This document shows positions 10,421 to 23,245 of a stretch of DNA of 64,000 bases, piece after piece. The position numbers and the translations under genes are program-made. Location of the stretch: assembly GCA_033239525.1 (NCBI GenBank), contig BSYO01000004.1, forward strand, positions 992,001-1,056,000, given 5' to 3'. Each line of letters starts with the position of its first letter. Positions within the stretch are counted from its first letter, which is position 1. Origin of the DNA: Nepenthes gracilis. Taxonomy: Eukaryota > Streptophyta > Magnoliopsida > Caryophyllales > Nepenthaceae. The notes beneath the pieces are model-generated. The model did no database searches. It saw only the letters and a list, made by a program, of their open reading frames with translations, and had not been told where the DNA came from.

Positions 10421-13400
10421 CGTTCTAGCACTTAACAATAGACCTCACACCATTAAAATCACCGCCTTTTGAGCTTCAACTAAGCCCTAGATTTTTGTAC
10501 ATTTCTTGAATCTGTCCATCAAGAAGTGATATTCAAGAGAGAACCAAACAAATTTAGTCAAATTAGGGCTAAAACGATCAAGAGAGAGAATAGAAAGGCA
10601 GGGCAGCCAGGAGAAAATGGGGCGTGTCCAGAATAAAGGAGGATTTTTTCCGAGCAGTTTCTTGCTCTTCCTCTGGTAATTCACTCTGAGTTGGGAACAG
10701 CGGCATGACGCAGAGCGGTCCCACCTGGTGTTTCGTGGCAGACTTTACAGTGGTGGAAGTAAACGGCTATCCGCAAGAGATCTGCTGGATTTGCGTCCGT
10801 TGATTCTCCTAAAAATGTATTTATTTTTTTATTTACAATAAATTAAACATCAAATATAATATTAAAAATATAAAAATTAACATTTGAAAATACTATTTAA
10901 TTTTTAAATTTTATGCTGCTAAATGTTTAAATCAAACAGCTGAATTAAGAGACATTTCATCTTTTTCAAAATCTAATATGATATTTTTAGCTGAAAGACT
11001 ATGAATTTATCTAATAATTAAAATTCAAAAATAAATAAACAAATTATAAAAATTAAACAATTATTCTATTTAAATTTTATTATTTACTATTATATTTTTT
11101 AATACTAATAATTTGATAAATATAAAACTCCTCCCTTTAAAATGGCAATTACTCATCTGTAGAGGTGGGCAGTTGTAATCAGCAAATGGGCGTCAAAAGT
11201 AAATAAGCTGAGTCTCCTTTGGTCAATTGCACTGCTTACTTGTTTATACCAGACAAGGAATCAATGAACCAATTAAATATAAAAATAATGTTAAAAAAAT
11301 TAAATATTCTATGAATTTAACAAATTTTAAAATAATATGTTGCTAAACTAAGTTGAGAGTTTATTATCTAATTTGAAAATTACATATTTTTTTATGGTAT
11401 TATAAAGTATGCATTGTTCTAAGATATGCTAATTTTATCGCTGAAAAAAATTATTATTATTATCTCAATTATATAATTTTACTCTTCTAATTAATAAATT
11501 ATTAGTTTATCAGCTCAAAATTGACCTAACCAACCAGGCTAATCTATTTGGTTCGAGTTCAAGTAGCGCATGATAAATGCATATAGTATGTATGAATGCT
11601 TACAGTAACTCTTTTGCCTGATTTAAATTTCAGAGCAGATATAATTATTTTTAAAAAATAAAAATCACATGCATAGTTCATACCTTTATATATATATATA
11701 TATATATTCTAATTTGCCATAATCCTAATTTTCTCTCTACTCTTTTATCGAATTTCTGGCTCTTAACTCTTAGATTTGACGAAGCTCCGTTTCTTAAAAA
11801 GATGAAGAGATTCGTTTTTTATATTTTGGTCGTCTATTTTTAAAAGTATGATTATAATTTTAAAAAAATTTAAAAATTAATTAAAATGACTTATTTTAAT
11901 TAGATTATAATCAGTCAAAATCAGCTAAATTAGTTAAATTATAATTATTAATTTATAAGCTGATGATTTAAATTATAAAAATAACCACCTCTATCTCATT
12001 GAAAGATGGAGCTCCTCTCAATTTCCCAACTCTTTCTCCTATCAATCTCTCTTAGTCTCTCCCACCTCAAGTCTCTTTGAGATGAACACAACGCAAGAAG
12101 TATTTTTCTATTTAGTAATCGACCTTTAATAATTTTTATTTTAATCTATAATGTTATGTTCACCCAAAACTTATTGTTGTTTCATAGCCTTAATCTCTTT
12201 GAAATGTTTGAAGATGTGAACTTTTTGAATCATGATTGCTCTTGATTATCATTACTTATAAATGTGCAAATTATCAGAAAAATATTAATGACCATGGATA
12301 ACTCGTAATTGCCAATTTATTAGAATTGATAGATTTGGGCAACGATTTTAGCTTGATATATTAGGTGCAGACTAACTCAATCTGTTTCATCCTAAGCTCA
12401 ATTTTAATAAGATCCATTTATCAGCAATATCTTAATTAATCTAATTAAACTTGAGTAATTAAAATTAAAGAAAATTGATAATCAATGGCATATTGCAAAT
12501 TAATAATTCTATTTTTCTAACCTACATATATTAATTATTGAAATAAAATTCACATGTCTAACTTATGATTGGATGAAGAGCATAGAATCGATTATATTAC
12601 ATAAGCTCGTATCAACAATAATGCCATTCAAATTTATGCGAATAAAAAAAAATCCTCATTTTAAGTAAATAGGGACAAACGAATTAGTAACACCTATATT
12701 TTTCTTATATAACATTGCTTAATTGAAAAATCTTATCAAGTCGCATACATTTTGTATTTTATGACTTACATAATCCAGGCAATAAATTATAAATTCTAAA
12801 TAATTTTTATTCCAATTGAATTAATAAAACAAAACTTATAATTCTAACATTAGTAAAATTAGATTTCTGATTTTAAATTTTAATTTCAATTACATAAATC
12901 AAACGGATAAAAATAATTAATTATTGAAAAATATATATGAAGTATATTTGAAATTTGAATTATGATTTGATTAAATTTGGATCGAATTATCGATTCTTCT
13001 ACCCAAGTCTTACATACCATAACAGTTAATAAAAATTTAAAGAATTTGGAACTCACTCTCCGATATATTGTTCGATATTTAAGTTAATACACTTTTTCAA
13101 AATTTTGAAATTTAAGAAAGATTGTGAAGACGAAAAGAGAGATAAGGCCTTTGGCTCCATATTTTATGAAGAAAATTTTTTAAAAGACTTAGTTCTATCC
13201 TTATATTTCAAATTTTCTTTTCATTTTTAGGAAAAGTGAACATATATATAGTTATGTTGGCAATTAATGACAGTTTTTTGAAGAAAAATGATCGTCCACG
13301 ATTTGAGTGGTTAGATCAATTAGAAACTAATTAGTTCAACAGTCATTGTGTATATTTTGATCATAGGATATTTTAGAAGCTATTTAGTCGATAATAATAA

Positions 13401-14233
13401 GCAGATAATAATAGTTAAGAGACCAAAGTTTGGATTAATTGTAGAGTATATAAACTGCTCGATTCACTTAATTGCTCGATTTAATTAACAACTCAATTAT
13501 ATTAACAACTTAGTTTGTCATTTGAATGTCCAATCATTCCAACCTATGACCCAATATTTTCCATGACCATTTAGCCACTTGGCTGCTCAGTTGTTCATAT
13601 GGTTTCATTTCATTCTGACTAAAATTGAATCAAGGTAGGATTCTATTCTTTCAACTTAAATTTAATTGACTGATTACTATTTTTTTTTCAGAATTATTAT
13701 TCATGAACTCGTTATACAAATGAATAAAGTTAGCTCTATTGAGACTATAGCCAATAGTATATAATCAAAAATATATAATAAATATTCAATTGAAGAAAAT
13801 AACCCATAACATGTATTAGGAAAAATATTATGACAACTTAGCATTCCACTTCAAGAGAGAGAGAGAGAGAGAGAGCATTTCAACGTTACCTCAAAGCAGA
13901 CTAGCATTAATTAAAGTATTCCACTCACATTATTTATATAGCCTTGAGAAGACTTTAACCTGATATTATTGACACCCTTACTGTTACAAATTCACAACTA
14001 ATATTCAAAACTAACATTAAACGGATTAGTATTCAATCCAAACGCAACGAACCCGAGAGAGACAGAGGGAGGGAGGGAGAGATTTCCTCGGTCTGATACA
14101 GGAAAGGGCCGAGCAAGAGGGAGAAGAAAAGCCTTTACAAAATTTAAAAGACAAAGTGCTAGGGCCGCCGCTGCCGCAACCGCCGCCTAACTATTATTGA
14201 CCTTGGCAATGTTATTTGTAGCCTCCGAGCTAT
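10394..14233. other. AGB1 promoter/5' UTR and AT-rich intergenic DNA
   Basis: 10394-10800 should hold the AGB1 5' UTR and promoter. The rest is AT-rich, with a (TA)n run near 11690-11708, a (GA)n run near 13855-13876 and a purine-rich stretch near 14055-14085. The last 150 bases, with GC-rich CCGCCG blocks, should be the 3' UTR of the glucanase gene. No further gene was recognised. Confidence 0.6.
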
Positions 14234-17200
14234 TCAAGTACTCCCACCAGGATAAGTGCAAGAATTATAACCTGCAATAATTTCGAACAAGTGGACAATA
14301 ATAACAGATCATTTTAGATAGAGTGAACTCTTTAGAACCCACATCAGTTGAGCATGCATTCTACAAATTATTGAGACAACACATGTATCCAGCTGATTGA
14401 AAATTGCAGCCAGACGACAACTTTTGTAGGGGATGGAACACAGCGCTTGCCGCAGCAGTATAGTGACTTTATTGTAATTTAGATATCACATGTTTCAATC
14501 ATAGAAACAATTTCTCTGTACATAAGGGTAGATTGTAAAGATAGCTTCCTAAGACCCTTCAACAACAAAGTGCTATTATGATCATTTTAGTGAAAAGACT
14601 CTCGTATCCATCTAATGGTTAAGATTAAAAGTTGAATGGATAAATGATGAAGATTAAATCAAGTAATTTAAATAATTATTCAGTCTCCAACATTTATCCA
14701 CCTAATTTCTATTGATGGCCATTAGGTAAATACAGAAATCTTCTTAATGAGAGAACTATAATAGCTCCCTCAACGTCAGCACGAAACCAAGGATTTTATC
14801 ATGAGCAGCTGTTGATTTTTCAAGAAGTTGAAATAAGCTTCTAGAGGGCTTCAAGTTCAACTAAAAATTGAAAATTCCATAAATATGCTTCAAAGCAGCT
14901 AAAATGGAAATTCTATAAAATCCCTCCTTCAACATCATTTCCACAAAGGCAGAAGGCAGCAGCAGAAATAGAAACGCTGCATACTGAAATGAAAAAGCAT
15001 ATTCATTTCTCTCCTCAACCGCAACATATCACTGAAATTGATGTGTTTGGCGACATGAATATTAATCATGTACTTGGGCGTCACTTAAGAAACGGTAATT
15101 ATAAGTGAAAACTTCATTTTGTTTGTAATAAAATTTCAAATCTTTCTGAAGTAAAAAGTAGGTTTTAAGATATAAGAAAGAAATCATGACAAGGCTTACT
15201 GGGATTAACAGATGTAACTGCTGCTGTTTGCAAGAAATCACAGTCCCAAGACTTCCCGCCAGCAATTTGAAAATAGAGATTCATAGCATATGCAGCATGT
15301 GAAGTCACCGTATTTGGTTCGAAACAGGCACCGCCTGGTTGGATCGGACCACAGTCAATGCCTTGACCACAAGCATAGTCAAGATTAGCCTGCAGCTGAG
15401 AATCAGAGACTCCTGGTTTTGGTACACACCAACCTCCCGAAGTTGGTCTCTGCGATGGAGTCACCGGAGTCGTCGATGGAGTTGTAGATGGGCCCTGAAA
15501 GAGAACCGAAATTCAAAAGTTGAAGAATATGCCAAGACTATCAATCACAAAATTGAAGTTTTTTTTTTCCCTTTGGTTAAACATTAATAAAGCCTAACGC
15601 CTTTCTATGACTAAACTTTCAGGTTTTAACGCGCAAGACCTATGTCACTAATTCTGGGTTACTTCTTCAATAGATAAAAACTGAGTATAGTTCTCCTTTT
15701 AGAGGAAAACAAATTCCCAACTATTAAATCTTATATGCATGCTCAAAGCTTACTCAGTAATAGTATTCAGAAAAATATGGAGATTAAGAGTAGGCAGATC
15801 TAGTAGAACTCAAATCTTCAAATTAGCCCCACCATTTTCCGCAGGATGAAATCAAAATTAGACTGTGGATACCTGTATCACACAGAAAAAACAGACCAAC
15901 TAGAATATCTGCCACTTTCTTAAGATTCAGTCTGGTGAAATTAAATAAGTTTTACTTCACATCTTCCCCACAAAACCTAGTCACTCGGCAATAGCATTTC
16001 ATCTTGACTCAATTGTTATTATTGACAAATAGATCCAATCAAAATGGAGACTAGATCAGGCCTATTAATCAAGTCACAGTTTCTAGGCCTAAAATTTTCC
16101 TACTTCAATCAGCCATGCATGTCCCATTTTGATACCATAAATACAGAATTTAGTCATGCGTTCTTTAAGTGGGATGCTCAGAGAAAAAAAAGCTATCAAC
16201 CAAATCCTGAGCCAATGACAAGAAGCATAAGTGAACATTGACAATTGCTTGAAGTTTCTTTCACCAAACATACAAGAAGACAAGCAATGATGTCAATATT
16301 GACTGATATGTATCAATATTAGACCCTCTCAATAATAATATTTTTTAATATTACGATAAGTTATCGTGTTAGTGATATATCGCGATATATCGATTGATAC
16401 GGCCCCATCTGCTTACAATTTTTAGAAACTTTTTTTCAATATATTTAATATTGATATATATTGATTGACATGTCTAATATCGCTAAGATCACGACTAATA
16501 CTGGTACTAATATTTTCATCCATAGTTTGATAGGTTGCTTTCCTAATAATTTTCAAGGGCAAGCCCTTCCCCTCCCGGCATTCCCTCCCCTCCACAGGCG
16601 AAATTAATAACAATGCCGAGGCTAGTAGTTTGACCTGGCTATTTTTTGAGAGGTCAACGTCGTATGTCATGGACAAGTCAGGCCTATAAAGGCCGAATGA
16701 GCGTTCAGAAATCGGGCCAGGCTTTAGATCTTCATCATAGAGCGCAAAGATATAAGTATCCACAGATTTTCTGGGCATCAATGGGGTCCCGACCATGGAC
16801 CTAAGGTGAGAAATCAGACCCCCATTGTATGCCTTTGCATTCTCAATGCTGGGACCAACTTCGTTACTATCTCCTTTGTATGGCCACCCTGTCTCAGCAA
16901 CCACAATCTCAATGTCCTCGAACCCCATTGCTTTCAGTGCAGAATGAACAGCATCAACCTACAAGTCACAGCTTGAAAGCACAGTAAATATGAATCCCAG
17001 AAAAAAATTAATTAGAATATATGCATTAATGAAAAGAAAAATAATAAGGATCCCCTTCCAAGACCCCTCTATCAAGTTCCAACCCAACCCATTGGCCAAC
17101 CACAAACCTCAAAACAGCCACAATTAAGCAAACAAAATGTAGATCCACTGGATATAATTGATGAAAGTGGGTAATTCATTAATCAGCATCAAAGTATAAG

Positions 17201-19458
17201 ATAATTGAACAAACCTCCAGATTAGGATAATAGAATTAACCCTCAATCAGCCAAAGCATGCCTGGAGCAAATTCTAGGAATGCCGGAGAAAATATCCTAA
17301 AGGGTCCCAAGCTCTGTGAGCCACCAAGTCTCTACACAATTCTTCAAATAACTGACTAGCCTAATCTTGTTTTAGGCATGCTTGTAAAGCCAAACGTAAA
17401 CTTAATGATGCCTGAAGTTCTAATAACAGCAATGCCCTTGATGAAAATAATTTTGTCCTTGGTGGTTTTTCTAAATTATGTAGGAGGTTTTCACAATTAA
17501 AATATGAAAATTTCTTAACTTTCAATTAAACATCATTTAAAAAACCCCGTTAGAAAAAAACTACAATAACAATAGCAACTTCACACACAAATTTTGTCAT
17601 TCTCATGTAAGAAGAGATAAGAGTGCAGGGGAGAAATCGATTCCATGCTCCTTTAAAAAGAATTTTAATCATGGATTCAGTCATATTATGAAAATTTTTA
17701 TTATGTTTTATAAAATTATAAAACAATATAATGATTCTAACAATCCGCATAAAAGTCTTGATCTCATAAAGTTCTTTACATTATCTCCACTATATAATAT
17801 AAAGCATGGGAAAGAAACAAATTCATGGATTGGGTCCTCTTTAGCATTAATTGTACTAACTGCCGCCCAAGCTGTTCAACCGTAGCAGGACTCAATTAAT
17901 TCCACGGATGCTCCTCTCAGTAAGCCAAAACGTAAGAAATATTGAACAGAAAAACAGAAAACATCTCATGAATTTGCCACACACCTAAATGACCGGAACA
18001 ACCAAGTAAAAGCAAGATGCATGTGTAGCTTGCTCTATTCTAATGCATAACCTTTGTTTAGGGACTAAATATGTAACCCTAATGGTATGTTTAGTTGTTG
18101 GAATGGAATAATTGGAGAATAAAATAGTTATTTCAGGAAATAGAATAGGATGACATTAAAATTGAAATTGTTATTCTCATATTTGGTTGTTAGAATAGAA
18201 TAAGGTAGGAATTAATATTCCATTATTTGGTTTGTAGAATAGTGCGAGAAATAATGTGGTAATAGTTATAATAATAATAATAATAAAACATAATAATATA
18301 TAATAATAATAATACCAAATAATAATAATAATAATAATGGGTACCGCTACCCAGGAGGCTCATTTAGAAGATTTGTTAATTGAGTCCATGACCCAAGAGA
18401 CCGGTAAGGTTGATTTAACCTCGGGGACTAAGTTGACCATATAGATTCGAGGATTTGGATCCATGTCCCTAGAGGTCCAAAAGGCCAAATTAGACTCAAG
18501 AGACCCAAGGACAATGACCTATGTTCCGAGAGGCCCAAGGGGCTGATTTGATCCGAGAAGTTAAGTTGGCCTTAGAGGCCCGAGAACATATGAGACAACA
18601 CATAATTACCCATAGAGCCCCAAGGGCATGGAACATAGGATATGACTCCGAAAGCCCGAAGACCCCTCGCTGATCAAGCCTTCCGTTAAAGGCCGAGTAC
18701 ATTCAGTATCAAAAAGCCTACGGGCTAAGAAAAAGCCAAAAATCTTCATGAAAGACGCGGACAATGGAAGGTCTCGGACCTTCAAGCTTAGAGAGGGAGC
18801 ACATGAAACCAAGGATGCCAGCCCAGAGACTCCCGCCAGAGTATGTACAGTCCCTGCGACACGCAACCTGCTCAGGGAATAATGGCTTCTGGCGCATGCA
18901 TGATGTGATATCTCACACAGTCAAACTGCAAGCACGCCACTTCTTTGACACGGCAGAGTAGATTTGAAGATTTGGTGGATAGAGAACCTGTACACGCCAA
19001 GCCACGTGGATGCTCCACGTAGGACATCTCATCCCTATATAAACCTTCGATGTGCCCCCAAACAAGGGGGCTAGAGTCTAGATTTTCTCGCTAAAAAAGC
19101 TAAGGCATACAAAAGAGAGAAACTGGCAGTTTTCTTCCCCTCAGTGTAATCAGTTTGCACCTAGAGTGCCTTAAGCTTCACACGTGCTCCACTCCTTGTA
19201 CTCATTCAATAGTATAGTGGAGGTTTGCCTGGATCTTGAGTCCTGTGATTTTTTCCTCATTTAAGAGAGGGATTTCTACGTAAAATCTCGTATGTCATTC
19301 TTTTCTCCTCCTCTCTCTATCGTACAAATCAAGCTCACTAATATGAGAAGATAACCAATCTATCTTTATGTTGTACGGATTCTGTCCAAGTACTATAAAA
19401 ACGTGAACGGTCTTTTGGACCTTCATTCGTACAGCAGGTGGAATACAAGGACGTAACA

Positions 19459-19492
<34 letters not shown>

Positions 19493-22400
19493 TGTGGGAA
19501 TTATTATTTCCACATTTGTGGGAATAACAATTCACAGGGAATATTTATTTTTGATTAAATTTATAATCAAACGTGTTATAGACTTTTGTCTAATTGGCAT
19601 ATTCCGTGACCATATGTATTATTTTATTGATGTCGGGTTGTGGGTTGTCGGTTTAAAATTCATTCGGTCCGCCCTCCACGTGCTCGGGCCCGCCCAAGGA
19701 CCGCTTCCGTGCTCGATGTCCGCTCGAGCATGTAATCGAAATAGGGGCCGCTCGATGCTCGCTCACTGGCCGCTCGGCCGATAAACTGATAGGCCGCTCA
19801 TTGCTCGCCCTCCACCCGCTCGAGCCCGCTCGAGCGCCGCCCAACGGGCGCGGAAATTTCAAACGATTTTTGGCTCCTCTATAAATATTGGCTTATGTTT
19901 TGAAACCCCCTGGACGCCATAAGCTCTCTGTCAGTTATTTGAGCCCCCATTTGAAAGAAAGCCTTCATGCTTGATTGATTTAGCTTCTCTTGAGAAAACT
20001 CATAAACATATCTTTGTACTCCATGTTCTAAAGAGTTTTCTCACCATTTTTCTCTTCTTTTTTTCTATTCAAATTTCCATCCTTCTACCTGCGTTGGAAA
20101 GCGTTGGTTCGTGAAGAAGGAGATCCGTTCGTGATTGGCAATTCAAGTGGCACGAGAGGAAGAGTGGCTTGAAGACCGGAAGGTGTCCGGTTCGTTGCTT
20201 GTGGGCGAATCCAAAGGAGTTCCTTGGTAGGGATCACGTGTCGGGAGTAAGTCGGCTAGGTTAGCGCGTCGTTACCACCCGGCCGTAAGTTGATTTTCAT
20301 AGTGCATTGCTTCCTGGCGTTGAAGCAATGTTTTTACGTCCCATTGGGTATCGAGTTTTCACTCGTCACCAAAAATCGGATCTTTTTACTATTTGTTTAT
20401 GCTTGTTTTGATCTCTATTGCTTGTCATTATTATATTGTCGTATGAGAGTTAATGCATTTAAATATCACTTCGTGTATCGGATATTTAATTTAATTAATT
20501 TATTTTATTGCTTCCGCTATACTTATAACGGGGTCGAAACACGTAAGCACCGAAACGTGCTTTTTCAAAACGGAAAAATTTTTATTCCCAAAAAATATAA
20601 ATTCTATTTCAACTTTATTCCTTTCAATCAAATATGCCATAAAGAAAGAATGCTAGTTTCCCATATGTGAGCTCAATTTCCTGTCTGCAAGTCAATTTCA
20701 AGTAGGTAAGAAAGCCATTACAAGATGTCGAACAAAGTTTATTTGACTTGACAGCATTAGAATTTGAAGCCCATAGCCTTTGTCAAAAGGGTCTCTCTTA
20801 AAGCATTTCAACGTACAAACTTAGAGATTAATAAGCATTTAAGATGGTCAACTCATTAGCAAGTCGATATCCGCATCAGTTGGTGATATATATAACAATA
20901 ATATATGGAAAATAAAAAAACAGTTTAGTGTAAGAGAATCCACATCATGGGGTCTTAGGTGACCTCAAATTCAAACCTTAGTGGCCTTAAAATTAAAGCA
21001 AAACACACTACATGATAAATCAAATTACTTGAACTCAAGTCATGATTGTTAAGTTAAAAGATCACAGGATCTAAATTTGTTTCTTAAAATTTAAATAGCC
21101 AAACACTGCCTTCATTCTAGGCTCGTTAAGCTAAAGAACTTGTGCTATCCAACTTAGTTTCAAATACACCCTGTAATATCAAGAAATATTGAGAACAACT
21201 TGACAAATGGCCACGTAAATCGTAAGCTTCTGGACCATTCAAAACTTACTAATAATTAAACGCTGGTTGAGGCATTTAGACACGACCAAAGAGTTAAAAC
21301 CAATCAACATATTGCAAAAAATCTAGAAAATGACACTACGCTGTTATCATTTTTCTGTGTCATAATCGTACGAGGGAGTAACCCAAGAAACACTCTTCAC
21401 AACAGAAATGTCCTCAGAGACAAAAATAAAACGGTGAATTGCAGAAGAAAATAACAGAGTAATACCAGAAGAAAGGTGACTCCATAATTTCCACACAAGT
21501 CAATATTTTCGAGCTGGGCGTGAGCCTGCCCCGGCATTTTCCATTCCCAGGCTACTCAGAAATAATAGCAACGGGTCACTCACCTGAGCGTCGAACATGT
21601 TCGTGTACTTGATGTTGGTCCCCGAGTCGACTCGTCCCGCGTTGGGTTGGAACAGACAAAACGCCAGCGTTTCAGGCCTCGGATCACTCTGATAAGCAAA
21701 GAAAGGGTATGGGTTGATCGCAAAAGGCGACTTGTTTTCTCTCTGAAACTCCAACAACCCCCTCATTTTGTCCCCAAATGACGGGTTGAATGCCCCGGTC
21801 GACGGCGGGTCTGACTGAGATAACATTGCCATTGAATGTACCGTGGAAACCTGGATTTTGCCTCCCAGGGACGCTTTGTTGAGAGCATTTTGGATATTTT
21901 GCATCGCTGGCAACAGCTGTGAGATCAGGTTTTCATCGCCTACACAGCAACAATTTCAACCAAAGCAAAATTGAGCAACATTGAATTAATTTCTTCCTCT
22001 TTATTTAAAAAAAGTTAATGTAATTAACTGTCAATCCCCTGTCTTCAACAAAAGAAAAAGAATCCCCCTTTCTTCAACAAAAAGAAAAGGAATTTTGCCC
22101 CTCACGGAAACCCCACGGCCTCTTATCCGATCTCATCTGAGGAGAAGAATTTGATAGTGCCGATTTTATACTCGAGGTGAACTCTGCCATTATTGAAAGA
22201 CATTTTCGCGTGAATGCTGACATTTATACCAAATAAGCAAAATTTTGCCTGCTGGTAATTCTTAAGCGTTCCGTATAATGTCAGAATTTCTTTGAGTAAA
22301 ATATCTTAATTATAAAATTGATGGTGACAGAATTACAAAAGTATAATATTAACCCAAATTATAGTTTAGATTAAAATAATCCTTCGCAAATAATATATAT

Positions 22401-23245
22401 GTTCTTCATTAATTTGTAGTATTTGTTCCGGATGCGAAATTTTTTTGTTTTCAGAAACAATCAGAGAAATTGAATATTTTTGGCTCCGAGTAGAACAAAA
22501 AGTCGTTTATTAATTCTAATCAGAAATTTTGAGTTAATAGAATCACCTGAGGACATGACTTCGTTTCCAATAGTCACGAGAATGATCTCACTGGCGGGGA
22601 AATATGGGATTACATTCGAATTGACCCACTCAGTCGCGTGACTCGGATCGGTGGCGAGTGCTGGTATGTCCCCGTTGGCAGCACCAATAGTAATGCCAAT
22701 TCCGGTATTCGCCAGAGCCTTGATGATCGCCGGATCTGCCCCGTATAGTCGGACTTTCGAAATTGTGGTTGATTGGAGAAGCTTAGCCGTCTCCTCCGGC
22801 GGAGGGAGATTGTCGGCGACTTGACCATAGTTCACCCCAACAAACGACTGAGAGTCTGCAAGAAGATCACAGGGAATAAGAAAGGGTAGAACTCCTAGGC
22901 TAGCAAGTCAGACGATTAGGTGAACTCGTATTCTGAGTCGCCATGAATTGAGAATGCCACCACAGAGCGGCTGCAAGCAGCGCCAGGACGGGCAACACTC
23001 CAACAGACTACTGAGAATGTCATAATTATACTACGTCGTTTTGTGTGAGCATAATTTCCGGGAAATTCAACTAGAAAAAGGAAAAGCATCAAAGACAAAG
23101 AAAGAAGGGGGGATGACAAGATGCCTAACGGGCACAGCAAGGCAGCACAGTTAGATGGGGAGAGTAAACACTTACCGACGGAATAGAAGCGTAGGAGGAG
23201 GAGGGAGAAAAGGCAGAAGAGTGATGTGCGAGTAAGCTTGGCCAT
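14234..23245 (-). CDS. GH17 endo-1,3-beta-glucanase with X8 (CBM43) module, 463 aa
   Basis: Hydrolyses beta-1,3-glucan (callose), probably in the wall or apoplast. Exons are 23245-23176, 22855-22547, 21939-21584, 16958-16635, 15494-15200 and 14271-14234. All introns are GT-AG, and the 1392 nt are in frame with stop TGA at 14234-14236. Residues 1-23 are a hydrophobic signal peptide, followed by FVGVNYGQVADNLPPP, the classic GH17 start. The proton donor is Glu122 in VTIGNE and the nucleophile Glu267 in VVAETGWP. A Pro/Thr/Ser linker (about 354-372) leads to an X8 module (GGWCVPK..., ACGQGIDCGPIQPGGACFEP) ending SYNSCTYPGGST. No long hydrophobic tail follows, so a GPI anchor is unlikely. It resembles Arabidopsis At4g34480. 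Intron 4 (4,625 bp) is swollen by nested transposons, but the coding exons look intact. Confidence 0.95.
16374..16391. repeat. 18-bp perfect palindrome
   Basis: GATATATCGCGATATATC reads the same on both strands. It lies in a stretch (about 16290-16500) rich in ATATCGAT-type half-palindromes, inside the glucanase intron between exons 4 and 5. Confidence 0.85.
18338..19458 (+). mobile_element. Solo LTR of the Tat-like gypsy family, TSD AATAA
   Basis: A 1,121-bp solo LTR beginning TGGGTACC and ending GTAACA, flanked by AATAA at 18333-18337 and 19459-19463. The flanks are part of an (AAT)n microsatellite, so the duplication is less telling than usual. It aligns with the LTR at 1769-2946, including the TATA region (CTATATAAAC, 19035-19044), the segment after it and the terminal 100 bases. 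No internal region, priming site or second LTR is present, which points to LTR-LTR recombination. Confidence 0.85.
19574..20567 (+). mobile_element. Solo LTR of a SIRE-like copia element, TSD AAACG
   Basis: A 994-bp LTR beginning TGTTATAG and ending TTTTTCA, flanked by perfect 5-bp duplications AAACG (19569-19573 and 20568-20572). It aligns with the LTR starting at 33064: a shared CATATTCCGTGACC near the start, a TATA region, the GGAAGGYGTCCG segment and a GGTCGAAAC near the end. A TATA box is at 19879-19888. The left third is GC-rich with many CGCTCGAG/CCGCTCG repeats. Like the gypsy solo LTR, it lies inside the MITE. Confidence 0.88.

Larger units (their letters stand above)
18083..20639. 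mobile_element. PIF/Harbinger-like MITE (432 bp) split by two solo LTRs
   Basis: The left end TGGTATGTTTAGTTG and the inverted right end TGGCATATTTGATTG form imperfect terminal inverted repeats, both followed by a GGAATAA-type segment. The element is flanked by TAA at 18080-18082 and 20640-20642, the 3-bp TWA duplication typical of PIF/Harbinger elements. Removing the two inserted LTRs and one copy of each duplication leaves about 432 bp, with no coding capacity. It sits in intron 4 of the glucanase gene. The superfamily call rests on terminal sequence and TAA only; TAA is short enough to occur by chance. Confidence 0.7.

Noticed and set aside
19653..19862. GC-rich island as a possible CpG-type promoter
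   Set aside because: It is the GC-rich left part of the copia solo LTR, with its TATA box at 19879.
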